Part shown: positions 27,231 to 38,603 of the stretch, piece by piece | Numbering within the stretch: position 1 is the stretch's first letter | Layout: every line of letters starts with the position of its first letter | NCBI GenBank assembly: GCA_029204225.1 | Contig: CM055111.1 | Span: 11,727,697 to 11,791,696, forward strand | DNA length: 64,000 bases | Source: Diphasiastrum complanatum | Lineage: Eukaryota > Streptophyta > Lycopodiopsida > Lycopodiales > Lycopodiaceae | Reading direction: 5' to 3' | The notes under the pieces: generated by a model | Databases searched by the model: none | What the model was told of the DNA's origin: nothing | Seen by the model: the letters and a program-made list of their open reading frames with translations, nothing else | Program-made: the position numbers and the translations under genes

Positions 27231-27650
27231 TCAACAATGTCGGTTCCATTTTTTAACCATTCAAGAATGCCAGTTCCATTCAAGAATGCCTTTGAAATAC
27301 CGGCAGAGTTCAAGAATGGAACCGGCATCTTTTCTCAAAAATCGGCATGGCAAAAATTGTACAAGATTTTTCATGTCATAAATCTTGGGTTTTATAAAGG
27401 AAAACCGGCAAGTAAGAGCATGTCACTCAATAGAGACTGAAAAACTTTTTCACATATCAATTTTTGGAGGGAAACCTCAAAAAGGTTTCTCAAACATTGG
27501 TAGGCAACTGTTGCTGCCACTTTGGTATTTCTACGAACATAAAAGATGCAAGCGTACTCAGCAGCTTCCTTGCAAATGCTGCATGTTGTCGTACATCACT
27601 CCTTTGACTTGTAACTGTGTCCCTGTGTCCAGTCTACAAGCTGCTGCCCT
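27231..27650 (+). repeat. Possible LTR fragment with inverted repeat and TATA site
   Basis: Abruptly follows the truncated copia RT. It begins near TGTCGGTTCCATT (27238) and holds a small foldback of ATGCCRGTTCCATTC words (about 27266-27330). TTTTATAAAGG at about 27390 would fit an LTR promoter. No matching second LTR or primer site was found in the window. Confidence 0.3.
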
Positions 27651-27767
27651 GTTGTATACCATCCAGATGCTTCCAAAACACTGAGTAGCCACGAACCTGC
27701 TGTCTGCTATTTGCAGCCGTGTTGTGTATCCCATCTTGCTGCTGCCAAAACATTGAGCAGCCACGAG
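27651..27767 (+). repeat. Imperfect 70-bp tandem duplication
   Basis: Units start at 27651 (GTTGTATACC) and 27721 (GTTGTGTATC), and both contain a CCAAAACA...TGAG.AGCCACGA block. Less AT-rich than the surroundings; no function evident. Confidence 0.6.
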
Positions 27768-27937
27768 TGACGAAGCCGCGTTGTTGTCAAGACCTTAGAA
27801 ACGGACACTCTGAGCAGGTGAGCACTCTTACAACCGTAGTAGATGAGAAGGATACTTGGTGTGAAAGGTGAAATCTTTTCCTTAGATGATCATGCTTATC
27901 CAAAAGTCAAATATAGTACACTTTAATAGAGAGAGAC

Positions 27938-28498
27938 TAGTGTTCAATTTGTACAAGAAGTCACACAGTGAATGAGTGTCCTCAATTGAAAAAATGAATG
28001 GAAATCAATATATGCCATTTGTGTAATCCACCTGATCATGAGACTGCTTTTTGCAGCTTCAATCCTCGGATAATTCAGCAACGGTAGGCCTTGATGGGAT
28101 ATCGAAAACCACATTATGGAGGACATCCGGCAACTTCTTCGTCAACCTGCTCTTGGATACCTGGAACGATTAGCCTTACCTACTCCACCAAAGCACCCCG
28201 CTCCTCTTGCCAATTTGATGGAACCAGAACTTTACATAAGCGAGCAATGGAACTATGGTAATGATCAAGAAGGTGGATCTTTAGAACAATATGCTATTTA
28301 TTTTGCCGCACAACAACAAGCATCTAGAAACTGGACTAGAGCACCACTTGGATGCTTTGCATGTGAGAAAATCACAGAGTTGCAGAATGTCCAAATAAAA
28401 GAAAATTTGTACCATTTTATTGTGACTATGGTTATGGGCATTGCTATAAGGAATGTCCAGCAAAACCGAATCCACCACCGGCTACAGCTCCTATAAAT
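27938..28498 (+). pseudogene. Ty3/gypsy gag C-terminal part with multiple zinc knuckles
   Basis: Closely matches 52157-52740. After a TAG (27938-27940) it reads CSICTRSHTVNEC, then a TGA (27995-27997) and CHLCNPPDHETAFC. A Pro/Gln-rich stretch with ALGYLERLALP and PPKHPAP follows, then CFAC. Here one missing base shifts the frame and destroys knuckles three and four. The same TAG and TGA occur in the copy at 52 kb. The capsid part is missing: sequence to the left of 27930 is unrelated to the 51-kb gag. Confidence 0.8.
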
Positions 28499-29400
28499 TT
28501 GATAACAATCAAGCAAAGACCAGTAGCTCAGAATAAACCAAGTGTACCCTTGATGGTAGTCACTAGAGCACAGAAGCAAAAAGAACCGGTAGCAGATTCG
28601 GTACCTGCTGATTCTATACCATTAACTGATATACCAACAACATTTGGAGTCTATCCAAATCTTCATGTCAAAAAAAGAAGATATCAGGATATGAGGCAGT
28701 GGATTAAACATCTGCAAGAAGAAGAGAAGCTTGAAGCTGCTAGAGCAACGACCGAAGTTCGTTCTCCACCATTGCAGCCACCGAAAAATTCACAAACAAA
28801 TATGAATGTTCAGTTGCATCATTATGAAGAACCCTTCAAGATGACTGAACTGAAGGCACCGCAAATGGAACTGCTCATGAATATTTTGTCTATTAAGATC
28901 AATATTTTATTGGGAGAGTTCTTGAAGTTGGTGCCAAAAGCAAAAGAAGTATTAGCGCAAAAGTTAACTCAAGCTGAACCAGAAGTTCATCATGAGCCAC
29001 TTTTTTGTGCTAGATTTGAAGAATCTAATGAAGTACTCCATGTCAGAGCAGCTTGGGAAAGTGAACAAAAAAATATCACCCTGCCGATACAGCATAGAAA
29101 ATTTCCTAATGAAGCAGTTGTGATAGATGGCGGTTTGAGAGTTAACCTGATTTTTACAAAGCTATGTGCAAAATGGGGTCTTACAAAGATAAAGCCTACG
29201 ACTTTTGCCATTAAGCTAGCTGATCAAACGACAGTTCGTCCGCAAGGAATGGTTGAAGATATACCTATCAGAATTGTCGGAGTATAGTTCATCATTACTT
29301 TCGTAGTAATGGACTTATCCGAAGCACCAAATGTCTATCGATTCCTATTGGGACGCCCATGGTTACGAGTTGCACAAGTAATTCATAACTAGGGTACAGA
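28499..29400 (+). pseudogene. Ty3/gypsy protease region
   Basis: The 262-codon frame (28499-29287) begins with a basic/Pro-rich spacer (VVTRAQKQKEPV) and ends with a retropepsin-like domain. VVIDGGLRVNLIFTKL fits the D-[ST/G]-G active-site loop of plant gypsy proteases with DGG in place of DSG or DTG. GLTKIKPTTFAIKLADQTTV and, after one stop, FLLGRPWLRVAQV, the conserved block near the protease C-terminus, follow. It would process the gag-pol polyprotein. Frame breaks after 29287 make it non-functional. It is continuous with the gag to its left and the linker to its right. Confidence 0.78.
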
Positions 29401-29641
29401 AAAAATCACTTTTGAAAATCATGAACGTGCAGTCAAGGTTAATCCTGCAACTTGAACTATCAAACCAATGGTTCAAAAAGAGGATGATGATTCATCAACA
29501 ATGGATCATACTTGTGACCATCCAGAAAAAGATTTGGGAGTTCATTACGATTCTCAAACCGATACTGTCAACTAGAATGAAGCTCTTGCAACGATTGACT
29601 GTACAACATGATATATGTGTCAACAAGATAATCAATAAAAT

Positions 29642-30694
29642 TTGAGTGAGATTTCATTATTGGATCGAACCTTGGATACACCGATTACTTTTCCATTGAA
29701 TGTACTGAATGTAGCTTGGATATCAATGGAGCCTATACCAGATCCGATTGAACATGAACTCACTCCCTTGAGTCATGCTTTGACTTCTGATGACAATGGA
29801 GAGCTTACTGATGAGCAGATTCTAAATCATATGGATCCGACCAGATTTGGAGTGTGTAATATTCCTGATGAACCAAGAATAAAACTGCCAAAAGCAGTTA
29901 TATTGAAGAAAGACAAGATCACAGGGTCAATGACGAAGAAACAAGCCGAACAACATTATAATAGGGTCCTGAAATGGGAAAATCCTTCTCAAAATATTGA
30001 TTCAACGAATGTGCCACCCTTACTGGATAAAGGCAAAGGAAAAGTCAAGGATGATTCTACAAGTCAGAGTTCTAGCAAGACATCATTGTCTAGGAAGATT
30101 TCACCTTCGAAATCGAGTTTATCATCTCAGAAGTCATCACCTCCGAAATCAATTCTTGCTAAGAAGGCTAAGCGAAGATCCAAGACCACCAAAATAGTGA
30201 GTGATTTTAAACGTGTGATCCATTGTGACCAGCAAAATCAATCATGTCGCTTTGTGCAAGAGGGCATGGGTTTTGTATTTTATCTTTCTGCTCTTGTTCC
30301 TGAAGAGGTAGGAACTTCGAGGTTAAGCATTGAGGGTGCCTCATTATCTGCTGAATCTGTGATATCAGAATCAGATATTGTTGATGAAGTCTTTGGTGCT
30401 CACGAGGAGGCAAGGTTGGCAACAATGTACGACCCAACCCAATCTTGTGCATTGTCAATGTCCTCCTTATCTGACGCTGATCAAAATGACAAAAGCAAGA
30501 CCATTCCCGATTTGCCGGTATGTCACCTGGATAGTGTCACATATGTCTCTTTGAATGATGTTGCAGATGTGCTTCATCTGAGGGAGGATGAGATTCTATC
30601 AATTCTATCTAATTTCATCAAAGAATTCTTGGACTTCATAAATCTTGAGGGTGATGATCTATGTGCTTCTATTGATTACAAAGATGGAGATTAA
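29642..30694 (+). pseudogene. Long gypsy linker between protease and RT (350 codons)
   Basis: Uninterrupted frame reading on from the protease through a degraded 240-base stretch. No enzyme motif. It contains a Lys/Ser-rich low-complexity section (SSKTSLSRKISPSKSSLSS, AKKAKRRSKTTK) at about residues 125-190 and a conserved-looking end (YVSLNDVADVLHLREDE, ILSNFIKEFLDF). Such spacers occur between protease and RT in plant gypsy polyproteins, but this one is unusually long and better preserved than its neighbours. I cannot assign a specific role. Confidence 0.6.
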
Positions 30695-30849
30695 TGGCTC
30701 GTCAACTAGACTGAAGCCCTGTAGTCACAATCATGTCCCAAAGCAGGGCATATGAGGCAAATATGAAAAGTGAGGAGGAGTTTTTGAGAATCCAGAGCAG
30801 TTATGACTCATAGTCCTTGGAAACTAATCCATCCACTATTTTGAGGGAA

Positions 30850-31060
30850 TTTATGCCCTTTCGAGAAACATGACAATGCTTTTAATTGCCATTGTTATTG
30901 TCCCAACATTCGAAGAAAATTTGCTATGATGAATGCAAATCTCTTTGTTTACAAAGCTCTTCAAATAATGGGATATCACCAACAACCTGATTGCAAAAGT
31001 TTGCAAACAGTAATATCTGAGGGGAAGTGTCCTCCGCCCATGCCATCATGGGTGTGAGAA
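30850..31060 (+). pseudogene. Cys/His-rich coding-like segment of the gypsy element
   Basis: A stop-free stretch reads LCPFEKHDNAFNCHCYCPN, then ANLFVYKALQIMGYHQQP and SEGKCPPPMPSW. Four cysteines and two histidines in the first block suggest metal binding, but the spacing matches no family I can name. It ends where the opposite-strand RT/RNase H piece begins, so the true downstream sequence of this element has been replaced. Confidence 0.4.
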
Positions 31061-32030
31061 TGTGATTAAATCTGATATTTCATCCGGTAAAACACATCTA
31101 CGTAGAATATTATCTGATCCACGACGATACAATTGTCTAGCAATCAATTGATAAGGTTGAGCCTTGTGAATCAATTGTCTCTTTTGTACTTTTGTCAAAG
31201 AGTCATTCGATTGTCCTAGCATCAGATATTCAACAATATCCATTGCCCATTCAGGTAATGTCTCTACATAAAATAATACAGCTTTTGGTAATTCCTCATC
31301 CACTTCAATATTAATTGGCGCGGATTCAATTCGTTAAATGTGGTCGGCTAGATAATGTTGCTTTCCCTTACGAACCACAATTCAAAAGTCAAATTCAGTC
31401 AATAATAGTAACCATCTTGCAATACGCCCAGTATTGCACATCTTGTTTACCAAGTAAAGTAACGGCTGGTGACCCATATAAAATGCAAAGTGCGTTTCCA
31501 TGAGGTAATGACGAAATTTTTGTACAGAAAAAATCATGGTTAACGCTTCATGTTCTGTTGTTAAATAGTTCTTTTCCGGATCTGTAAGTTGTCTGCTTGC
31601 AAATCGTATTGGATAGTCCTTCTTATAGTCACCTGACTGCGTCAAAACTGATCCAATTGCATATTTTGAGGCATCAGTGTGAACATGAAACTCAATCGAC
31701 CAATCTAGAGAACGCAGTATCAGTGCTGAAATTAATGTTTTTTTTAATTTTTCAAAGGCTTCTAACACCACTACTGTCCAAATAGGAACAATAGTCAGTT
31801 TGTATATAGGTCTTGCTAAATCCGCAAAGAAGATAATAAAAATTCGGTAGTAGTTTGCATGACCCATAAACACATAAACTCCATGAATTGTTGTTGGCAG
31901 TGGCAATTCCACAATAATCTTGATTTTAGAATAATCTGTGGCAATGCCATGTCTCGATATCACATGCCCAAGCACAACTCCGTGGAAAACCCATATCTGG
32001 CATTTTTTTGGATCTAGGAAAATTTGATAC
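31046..32030 (-). pseudogene. Ty3/gypsy RT C-terminus, RNase H and connection domain
   Basis: From 32030 leftwards: DPKKCQIWVFHGVVLGHVIS (RT thumb entry). MGHANYYRIFI and ALILRSLDWSIEFHVHTDAS follow, with the RNase H first Asp, then IRFASRQLTDPEKNYLTTE with the catalytic Glu, and HYLMETHFAFYMGHQPL. After a stop comes the connection/integrase start LPEWAMDIVEYL and YQLIARQLYRRGSDNILRRC. The RT palm with YVDD is absent. Orientation is opposite to the gag-protease-linker on its left; the junction lies at about 31046. Confidence 0.85.
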
Positions 32031-33133
32031 TTGCGACAACTTTCTCATCATCCAGTGTATAGCGTTTAAAATGTTCGGACATAATATGCTAGACTACATT
32101 TGCTTGTAGATGTTCTTCAAATAAATTGGCTGTCTAATTTTGTGATTCCTGCAGGTATCAGATGAGCAGACGTAGAACCAAAGTTAGTTTCACCTGATCC
32201 TAGATCAATGATCAATAAACATGCATGAAGAATCATGAAATAGAAATTAGTCATTCACGAAGGAGACAACTGTGGGCTTAATTTCCAACATTTTTTTCGA
32301 AGAACGTGAGGAATGTGACATACTGCAAATTTACACAGGATTTCACGTACATCATGTCTAATGTCTTCACGCTCCAGCTAATAACCAAACTATTGATCAG
32401 TTAGACAGTTGTTGATGATCTTGTGATTGTAAAATTAGAATAACACAAGATCATCCAACAACTATATAAGGAAGTGAACGATTAGAGACAAGGCTGATCA
32501 AATCATAATCAGAACATACCTGATCAAAGATCAAACAACCAAAATTAGAGATCATATAGAGAGGATAAAAAGTATTCAAAAATATAGAAATTATTTGTTT
32601 CTGTAAGTAAGGTTACGCCCTCAATGTGATTGACTTGTGATCTGATATTTGTTACTTCAACATTTAATATACAGAATCGATATTGTTCTATCACATTGTA
32701 TTCATATTATATGCTTGAATGCCTCTTGCTCCTTCTCCTCTACTGTCACAAGTATTAGTAACAGAGAATTGCATGGCTGTCTCAAACGCCTAATCTATTA
32801 GCAATTCACTATGGTTGTTTACGAAACCTAACTGATACTCATTATGAACACATATCAGAACTGCTCCATCATTCCATTCTCTAAGTAATCCCAATCCTTT
32901 AATTGTCAGTTATTACTATCCATCGTATTTTTTTTCTTTTTTTCTGTTGGGGCGACGACCTTCTTCCGTTGTGACCTATTCAGACCCACCTGTCTCCCAG
33001 TCCCCGACAACTTCCAGTTAACTATACACATTACTAGTGAGGTCAAGTTGTCGGAGTTGTGCGGGTCAACCAAAAACTCAGCTAGAGTTTTAAAATATGA
33101 CAATGTTCTCTGTCTTATTTGGCATTTCTTAGA
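32031..33133. other. Non-coding stretch
   Basis: No gene. It contains the inverted partial copy of the LTR-like repeat at 32145-32234; otherwise nothing identified. Confidence 0.35.
32145..32234 (-). repeat. Inverted partial copy of the 33-35 kb repeat
   Basis: Its reverse complement aligns with about 33203-33305 (GATTCTTCATGCA through GCTCATCTGATACCTGCAGG). It shows that this repeat family exists in both orientations here. Confidence 0.7.
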
Positions 33134-33650
33134 CAGCCCTTTTGGGGTATGAAACTCCTCTAATGGCTCACAATTTTCTCCATGGTGATACAATCTATTC
33201 AAGATTCTTCATGCACATTTTTTGATCCTTGAGTCAATTATTGATGTAGGATCAGATGCAACCTCAATAGGTTTTATGTTTGCTCATCTGATACCTGCAG
33301 GAATTATAGTTTTCTGTTTTGCTATTCTGCATATTTAGTTGTGTTTCTTGACATAGACTATAGTGCCTGCAAAACTACTCTCATTATGTGTGTAGAATAA
33401 TGCCTGATAAAATACACGGTTTTCTGCAAAGCAGTTTGACACCTGCAATTTTCTATACATAATCGAAAACAACCGAACCATTCAAAAAGGACGACTACAT
33501 CAACCTTCCGCTAATCTTCGTCTCCGGACTAAAGGGTATACATTCATGTTCTTATCTACATTTGAATGTCAAAATATTTGAAGAACATCGAAGACCTGGC
33601 CATCTTCAATGACTTCGACCATCAAGTCACTCAACTACTTCCGAAATATC
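33134..33650 (+). repeat. LTR-like direct repeat, copy 1
   Basis: Aligns over its length with 34461-34992, from CAGCCCTTTTGG to CCGAAATATC. Its start CAGCCCTTTTGG...ACTCCTCTAATGG also occurs in the LTRs of the copia family at 46.7 and 58.2 kb. Downstream (to about 34080) are promoter-like sites ATAAATAC and AATATAAAAG. Likely an LTR of an unidentified element; no primer site or coding region lies between the copies. Confidence 0.7.
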
Positions 33651-33757
33651 TGAAGTATGCAACATTGTCTGACAAATTTGATTACTTCGACGATCGACAT
33701 ATCCAACTACTTTTGAAATATGCGAAGTATACGACAAAGTATGTGACAAATTCGACT
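33614..33757 (+). repeat. Imperfect ~72-bp tandem duplication inside copy 1
   Basis: Two units each contain TTCGAC.ATC...CCAACTACTT..GAAATAT.YGAAGTA...GACAAAT (first unit CTCAACTACTT). The second unit is absent from copy 2, so the duplication or a deletion postdates their split. Confidence 0.55.
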
Positions 33758-34460
33758 ACTTCAGCAACTTCAAGTCATCTGACAAATATACACATTGTAC
33801 AGATGTCGTTGTACATCAAATATATGTAAAGTACATGCATGACCAAGTACATAGTTAAACTAAACTAGTCTTGTAATAAAGATCAGTGAAACAATTCTTG
33901 TAATGACAAGGATGTTTTGCATAAATACATCTCCAGCTCACATTCATTGGGTGTGCAACAGAGCGGAAGATTCAACATCTAAGTTACGCCGCTATTTAGC
34001 TATTACCATTTGTGTTGTTCTTGCTCCATACTGAGCAAATGCTCTTATGACAAGCATTCAATGTAATATAAAAGCAACACCTTCACTATTTGTGTCTAAT
34101 GTGGATGTATGTGTGTTGTGATTGATTGCACTCTTTTGATTACTTGTCTTAGCTCGTTCACTGAGTCTGATCAAATCACGGATGTGTCCGACTCCTTAGA
34201 ATTTGATCAGACGATGCTTGTCTCTGACGCCTGAGGAACATATGCTATCTTTTTGCACTATCATTTTGAATTATGTAATGAACTTCACATTTAAACTAAC
34301 TAGTAGTAAATTCGCACACTATCAATTATCTTTGGTGCTTGTACCTACAATTTATCTAAGCACAAAATTATTTTAGTAATCATGAATGCATGAGCAGTGA
34401 TTCTATTTGGCATATACAATCTCTTCCCGTATCGAGATCGTTCTTGTTGGTACTTAGTAG
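33651..34460. other. Sequence between the LTR-like copies
   Basis: No coding sequence. It includes AT-rich TATA-like sites near 33920 and 34070 and the duplicate motif TCTGATCAAAT.ACG/TTTGATCAGACG at about 34170-34215. Confidence 0.3.
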
Positions 34461-34992
34461 CAGCCCTATTGGAGTTTAAAGCTCCTCTAATGGCTCACAA
34501 TATCCACCTTGGAGATACAATTTATTCAAGATTCTTCCTGCACATTTTTCGATCCTTGAGTTAATCATTGATCTAGGATCATGATCTAGTAGGATCAAAT
34601 GCAACATCTATAGGTCTTATGTCTGCTCATCTCATACATGCAATGATTTTAGTTTTCTATTTTGTTATTTTGCATATTTAGTCTTCTTTCTTGACACAGA
34701 CTGCAGTGCCTACAAAACTACTCTCATTTGGTGTGCAAAAAAATGCCTGGTAAAATACATGGGTTTCTACAATGCAGTTTGAAACCTGCAACTTTCCACA
34801 CATAATCGAAAACAACCAGACTATTCAAAGGACAACTACATCGACCTTTCGGCTAATCTTCATTCCCAGAATAAAGGGTATCCATTCTTGTTCTTATATA
34901 CATTCGAATGTCAAAATATTTGAAGAATGTCAAAGATCTTGCCATCTTTGATGACTTCGACCATCAAGTCACCCAACTACTTCCGAAATATC
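34461..34992 (+). repeat. LTR-like direct repeat, copy 2
   Basis: Partner of 33134-33650. It has a 12-base duplication-like insertion (AGGATCATGATCTAGTAGGATC) relative to copy 1, and homology ends where copy 1 continues into its tandem duplication. Confidence 0.7.
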
Positions 34993-36147
34993 CGAAATAT
35001 TAATTACCGCAAACTTGCTTATACAACCACACACTCAGCCTTTATGAACATATTTGGCCCAAATAGCCCCTTTACAATATCTTCAATATTCGTACATTTT
35101 CTAGTTCAATTGCTGGCCCATATTGGCCTAACACATTTTAATAAGGGTAAATTTTTGCTAGGTCCATTACGACATTTAAAATTGGCACCAATTGGAACTA
35201 TTTTGGGTGGGACAAATGTGGCCGCTACAACACTATTAGAGTTGCCAAAATCAATCGACTTATTGAGTGTCAGGCCTGTGCGGACCATTCAAACCTTTGA
35301 CAATTATGAAAGGGGCATGCCAACATTCTATGAGTTCTTGGACATAAGTGGCTACTTCAGATGAGAGTGATAGCGATAATGACAATAAGGCAGTGAGGCA
35401 TCAAAAACAGCTGAAGCGAAGTAGAGGTGAAGTAGAAGACAAGACTCGGTGGAACTCGTCTTTTTTCTGTCGAGGATAAGTGTTAGGCCAATATGGGCCA
35501 AAACTTAAAAGTTATTATGTATAAAATGTTAAAGTTAATAGAGGCCAAATGTCTATGAAGGCCAGGTGTAAAATTTTATATCTATACAGTTTGTGTTATT
35601 AATATTTGAGGTAAGGTTAGTCACATTTATAAGGGTCGAGTCATTATCAAGAAGCTATAATGACCGTAAGTAGAACAATTACAGCACCTTATGAGTTTAG
35701 GATGTCTATTTACATTTAAGCAGAGAAGTGTGAATAAATACAAGGTCTTCAGCTGAATTGCGGGCTGCTAATTGGAGTACGTTTAGCTTTTAGTAACTAG
35801 TGAAGAGTGAGAGCTAGCTTTATGTTTAATGTGGTCTACAAGCTTTAGGCTGTGTCGGCAAGCAACAAGAAGCATAAGTCTTGTGTAAGGCCTTTTGAGG
35901 CAAATATTCGTACTATGGGGAGCTGTTGTTATTTGTAATACTATGTATTTCACACGAATGGTTGAGCAATGCATTGCGATGGACGCTCATCTCCACACTC
36001 TCATAGCTTTCAAAGAAGCTCTCTATGAAGAGAAATATGAAGGTTTGTAAACCCTAGTCTTAGGGTTTTCCATGCTTCTTGAAATCCTTAGCTCTCCTTT
36101 TCAGAGATTGGCGCCAAATGTCTTTCTGACAAAGGTTTCCCTACAAC
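34993..36147. other. Non-coding stretch around a 21-bp inverted repeat
   Basis: A stop-free run of about 120 codons (to 35364, plus) ends GMPTFYEFLDISGYFR but resembles nothing I know. The reverse strand is also open for 60 codons. Otherwise no content identified. Confidence 0.3.
35114..35500. repeat. 21-bp perfect inverted repeat enclosing ~345 bp
   Basis: Arms TGGCCCATATTGGCCTAACAC (35114-35134, only its first 20 bases need matching to be significant) and its exact complement at 35480-35500. Homology does not extend far outwards or inwards. Possibly the ends of a small DNA transposon or an inverted duplication. Confidence 0.6.
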
Positions 36148-36433
36148 TGGCTAAAAGCATGGTTTGGTGGTACAACATGGACTGTCAAGGACACTACCTT
36201 TTTTGGGTAGAAATGTACTCAAAAAAAGTATATTGGTTAACATTCTTAAGTGGGTCCACTAGAGTTGAAGAGACTATGTGGGCCCATCATTACTAGGGAC
36301 ACTTTCATTGCATTAACTCGTGGGTGGCATTGATCAAGATCCCTCCCAAATCCCCAAAAACTGAAATGTACTACCAAAAGGTCCAATGAAAAATGGGTTC
36401 TTTTTTTGTACCACCAAACCATGCTTTTAGCCA
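36148..36433. mobile_element. Small non-autonomous DNA transposon (MITE), 286 bp
   Basis: Terminal inverted repeats of at least 27 perfect bases (36149-36175 and 36406-36432), starting TGGCTAAAAGCATGG. The interior is non-coding. Flanks CAAC/ACCA show no clear duplication, so the superfamily cannot be told. Confidence 0.75.
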
Positions 36434-37984
36434 ACCATCTCCCAACTGAATCAAGCAGTTTCCAAATCAACAATAAATAGTGAGAACAACTGATTTCTCC
36501 TGAAGGCTATCTTGCTCAAAAAAGCTCGAAATTGTGAATCTCTTTTCTCCAAGCTTGACCCCAATAGAAAAGCAAATAATTAATCCCTCTAGATCAAATT
36601 TTTCTTTTTCACCATACAAGTTGAATGATAGCCAGATCTACTGCCATCACTTCATTGAATAATCCTAGAATTCAATTTCCAACTTTTGTCAAACCGCTTC
36701 CTTCCTAGGCTCTAATATCATAGTTAGGATCGAACTAGCAGTTAGAAAAACAACTATCATAGCTTAACCATCAACTCAGATTCATCAAATTGTAAGGAGA
36801 GAGCACACACAAACCCCAAGAAGTTTGTCTACAGGTGTTATTCATAGAAGTAAAAGTAGGGTACACATATGCAGCCTAATTTTTGGGGGTACTACTGCAT
36901 GGCAGTTCGGTTCCCATTATGGGATGTGTCCCGACTCATTAGCCACTTGATGACATGTACTGTAAACAAGAAATATATAAAAAACACTACTAAATATAAC
37001 AGTTTATAAGGCCGAGTGCTCAGATATTTTGATCTTAACTACTCCGACAAATGTTGGATTCAATTTCGGGTTATTTTGTTTTCTGCTAAAGATGGATATT
37101 ATAAATATTCCTAGAGGTCCTCGCAAGCATCATCGACAACGCAGTGAGACAACACTAGAAGAAGAATTTGGATTACATGTGAATTACCAGGAAGTAGTGG
37201 GACGTAACCATCAGATGGTGAGGCTACAACTTTGGTGGGTGATGTATCAAGAATTGTTTCTAGTCAAGGGATATTGTATGGGATATGCTTCAATGAGTCT
37301 TGGTGTTAATATTTTAAGACCATTATGGTCTGTCGTGGATTAACGAGGTGTTTTTTTGTTTTTGTTATGGAGTTTGTTGGTTGATAGTCAGGTTTTTATT
37401 TTACTTTTTAGGGCATTTTGTGGCTTCTACAATCTTGTGGCTTATGGCATTCTGCAATTAATGGCATTTTGTGGCTTATGCCATTTACATTTACCGACGT
37501 TTCATGGTCTTATAGTGTTCTGTGGTGTTTCATGATCTTACTTAGTTTGTGGTCTATGTATATTAATAGGTGTGTTTTGGTCAGTTTGATGTCATTAATG
37601 TTATTCGTGGCTATGTTAAGATGTCATGCAATTCTGTTTTTAATGCATGTAATGATAGTTCTACGTGGTGTCTTTTTGAGAGTTGTGTTTATTTTATAAG
37701 CGGTGGAGTACATGTGTCATACATCTAGTGTTGTACTATTATTCATTTTAGTGTGTGTGGGGTTAAGAATGAATTAAAAGGTTTTTTGCGTGACAGTTTT
37801 GCACTTTGCAAACCATGTTCTGGATTCTTGTTTTCTATTCACAATTCCTTGCATTCTATTTTCTTGTGCTTTCGTGAATTTCAACAATTGTTCACTATAA
37901 CACCGTGACGAGAGGTTTTGATTTTATTTGACGATCATAAGTTAACATTGCGGTGATTCAATCTTATTTAGCAGAGATGGGGTA
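36434..37984. other. Non-coding stretch
   Basis: Contains a decayed minus-strand copia primer site (36709-36720) and a T/G-rich section at about 37400-37560 built from TTGTGGCTTATGGCATT-like words. The 104-codon frame at 37029-37343 is not recognised. Confidence 0.3.
36709..36720 (-). promoter_or_regulatory. Decayed copia primer-binding site (minus strand)
   Basis: On the minus strand TGATATTAGAGC, close to TGGTATCAGAGC and identical in its first 11 bases to the variant site at 57677-57688. An LTR would be expected to the right, from 36721, but its end (TAGTTAGG) is not canonical and no partner was found. Confidence 0.4.
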
Positions 37985-38233
37985 GTGGCTCTTCAGTTTA
38001 ACAAGGTAGTAGAAGATGCAACAAATGAGTTTATTGTTAATCTTGGTATTGGTGAGAATGCAGCTTTATGTACAACACCTCGGGGTAGTTGCATGATAAT
38101 AACCGAAGAGGCATATTGCAATGCGTTGGAGTTACCTTTTGAATTTCTTGCCATGGAGCCAGAGGTTCTTGTACTGGTAATGTCGGAATTTTTCCTTCAA
38201 AGGCTTAGACCAAGGATCAAGGTTATCACTTAA
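37985..38233 (+). other. 82-codon frame of uncertain origin
   Basis: MALQFNKVVEDATNEFIVN, then GSCMIITEEAYCNALELPFE. The latter loosely resembles the 'it-e-f-LP-e-G' stretch of plant transposon accessory ORFs. Too short and isolated for a firm call; it could be a transposon scrap or chance. Confidence 0.22.
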
Positions 38234-38546
38234 GCATGTGTAAATCCTCTGCATTAGGATAGGTGGTTTTGGGAAGCAAACAGAGCACAATGTCTCTATG
38301 AAATCATTTGCATTCATTTGGGCTATTTTGCAGAGTGTAAAAATACCATGGAAATTTTTTTCTTTTGCTCAATATTCAAAAAGCTTACAAAGTAAGCATA
38401 AGCATATTGAGGGGGAGTGAACATGTTACCAGCATTTGCGATAGTTTTGGTGTTTCATCGAATAAGGAATCTGACAGTGAGCAGTGTGATGGCGTCCCTG
38501 TCTATTTTTCTTAATGATTCTTATTTGTTTGCTTACGAATTTGGTG

Positions 38547-38550
<4 letters not shown>
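38234..38550. other. No recognisable content
   Basis: Short non-coding interval leading into the CT tract. Confidence 0.3.

Positions 38551-38598
<48 letters not shown>
38551..38598 (+). repeat. (CT)n microsatellite, 24 units
   Basis: Pure CT run, shorter than those at 2.6 and 6.7 kb. Confidence 0.97.

Positions 38599-38603
<5 letters not shown>

Noticed and set aside
29642-30694. Host nuclear protein with a Ser/Lys-rich domain
   Set aside because: It is collinear with gypsy gag and protease on the same strand, so a pol linker is the simpler explanation.
33134-34992. Complete LTR retrotransposon between the two direct repeats
   Set aside because: No primer site, purine tract, coding sequence or target duplication could be shown; only the repeats are supported.
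37029-37699. Protein-coding gene from two ~100-codon frames
   Set aside because: No recognisable domain; the second frame lies in T/G-rich repetitive sequence.
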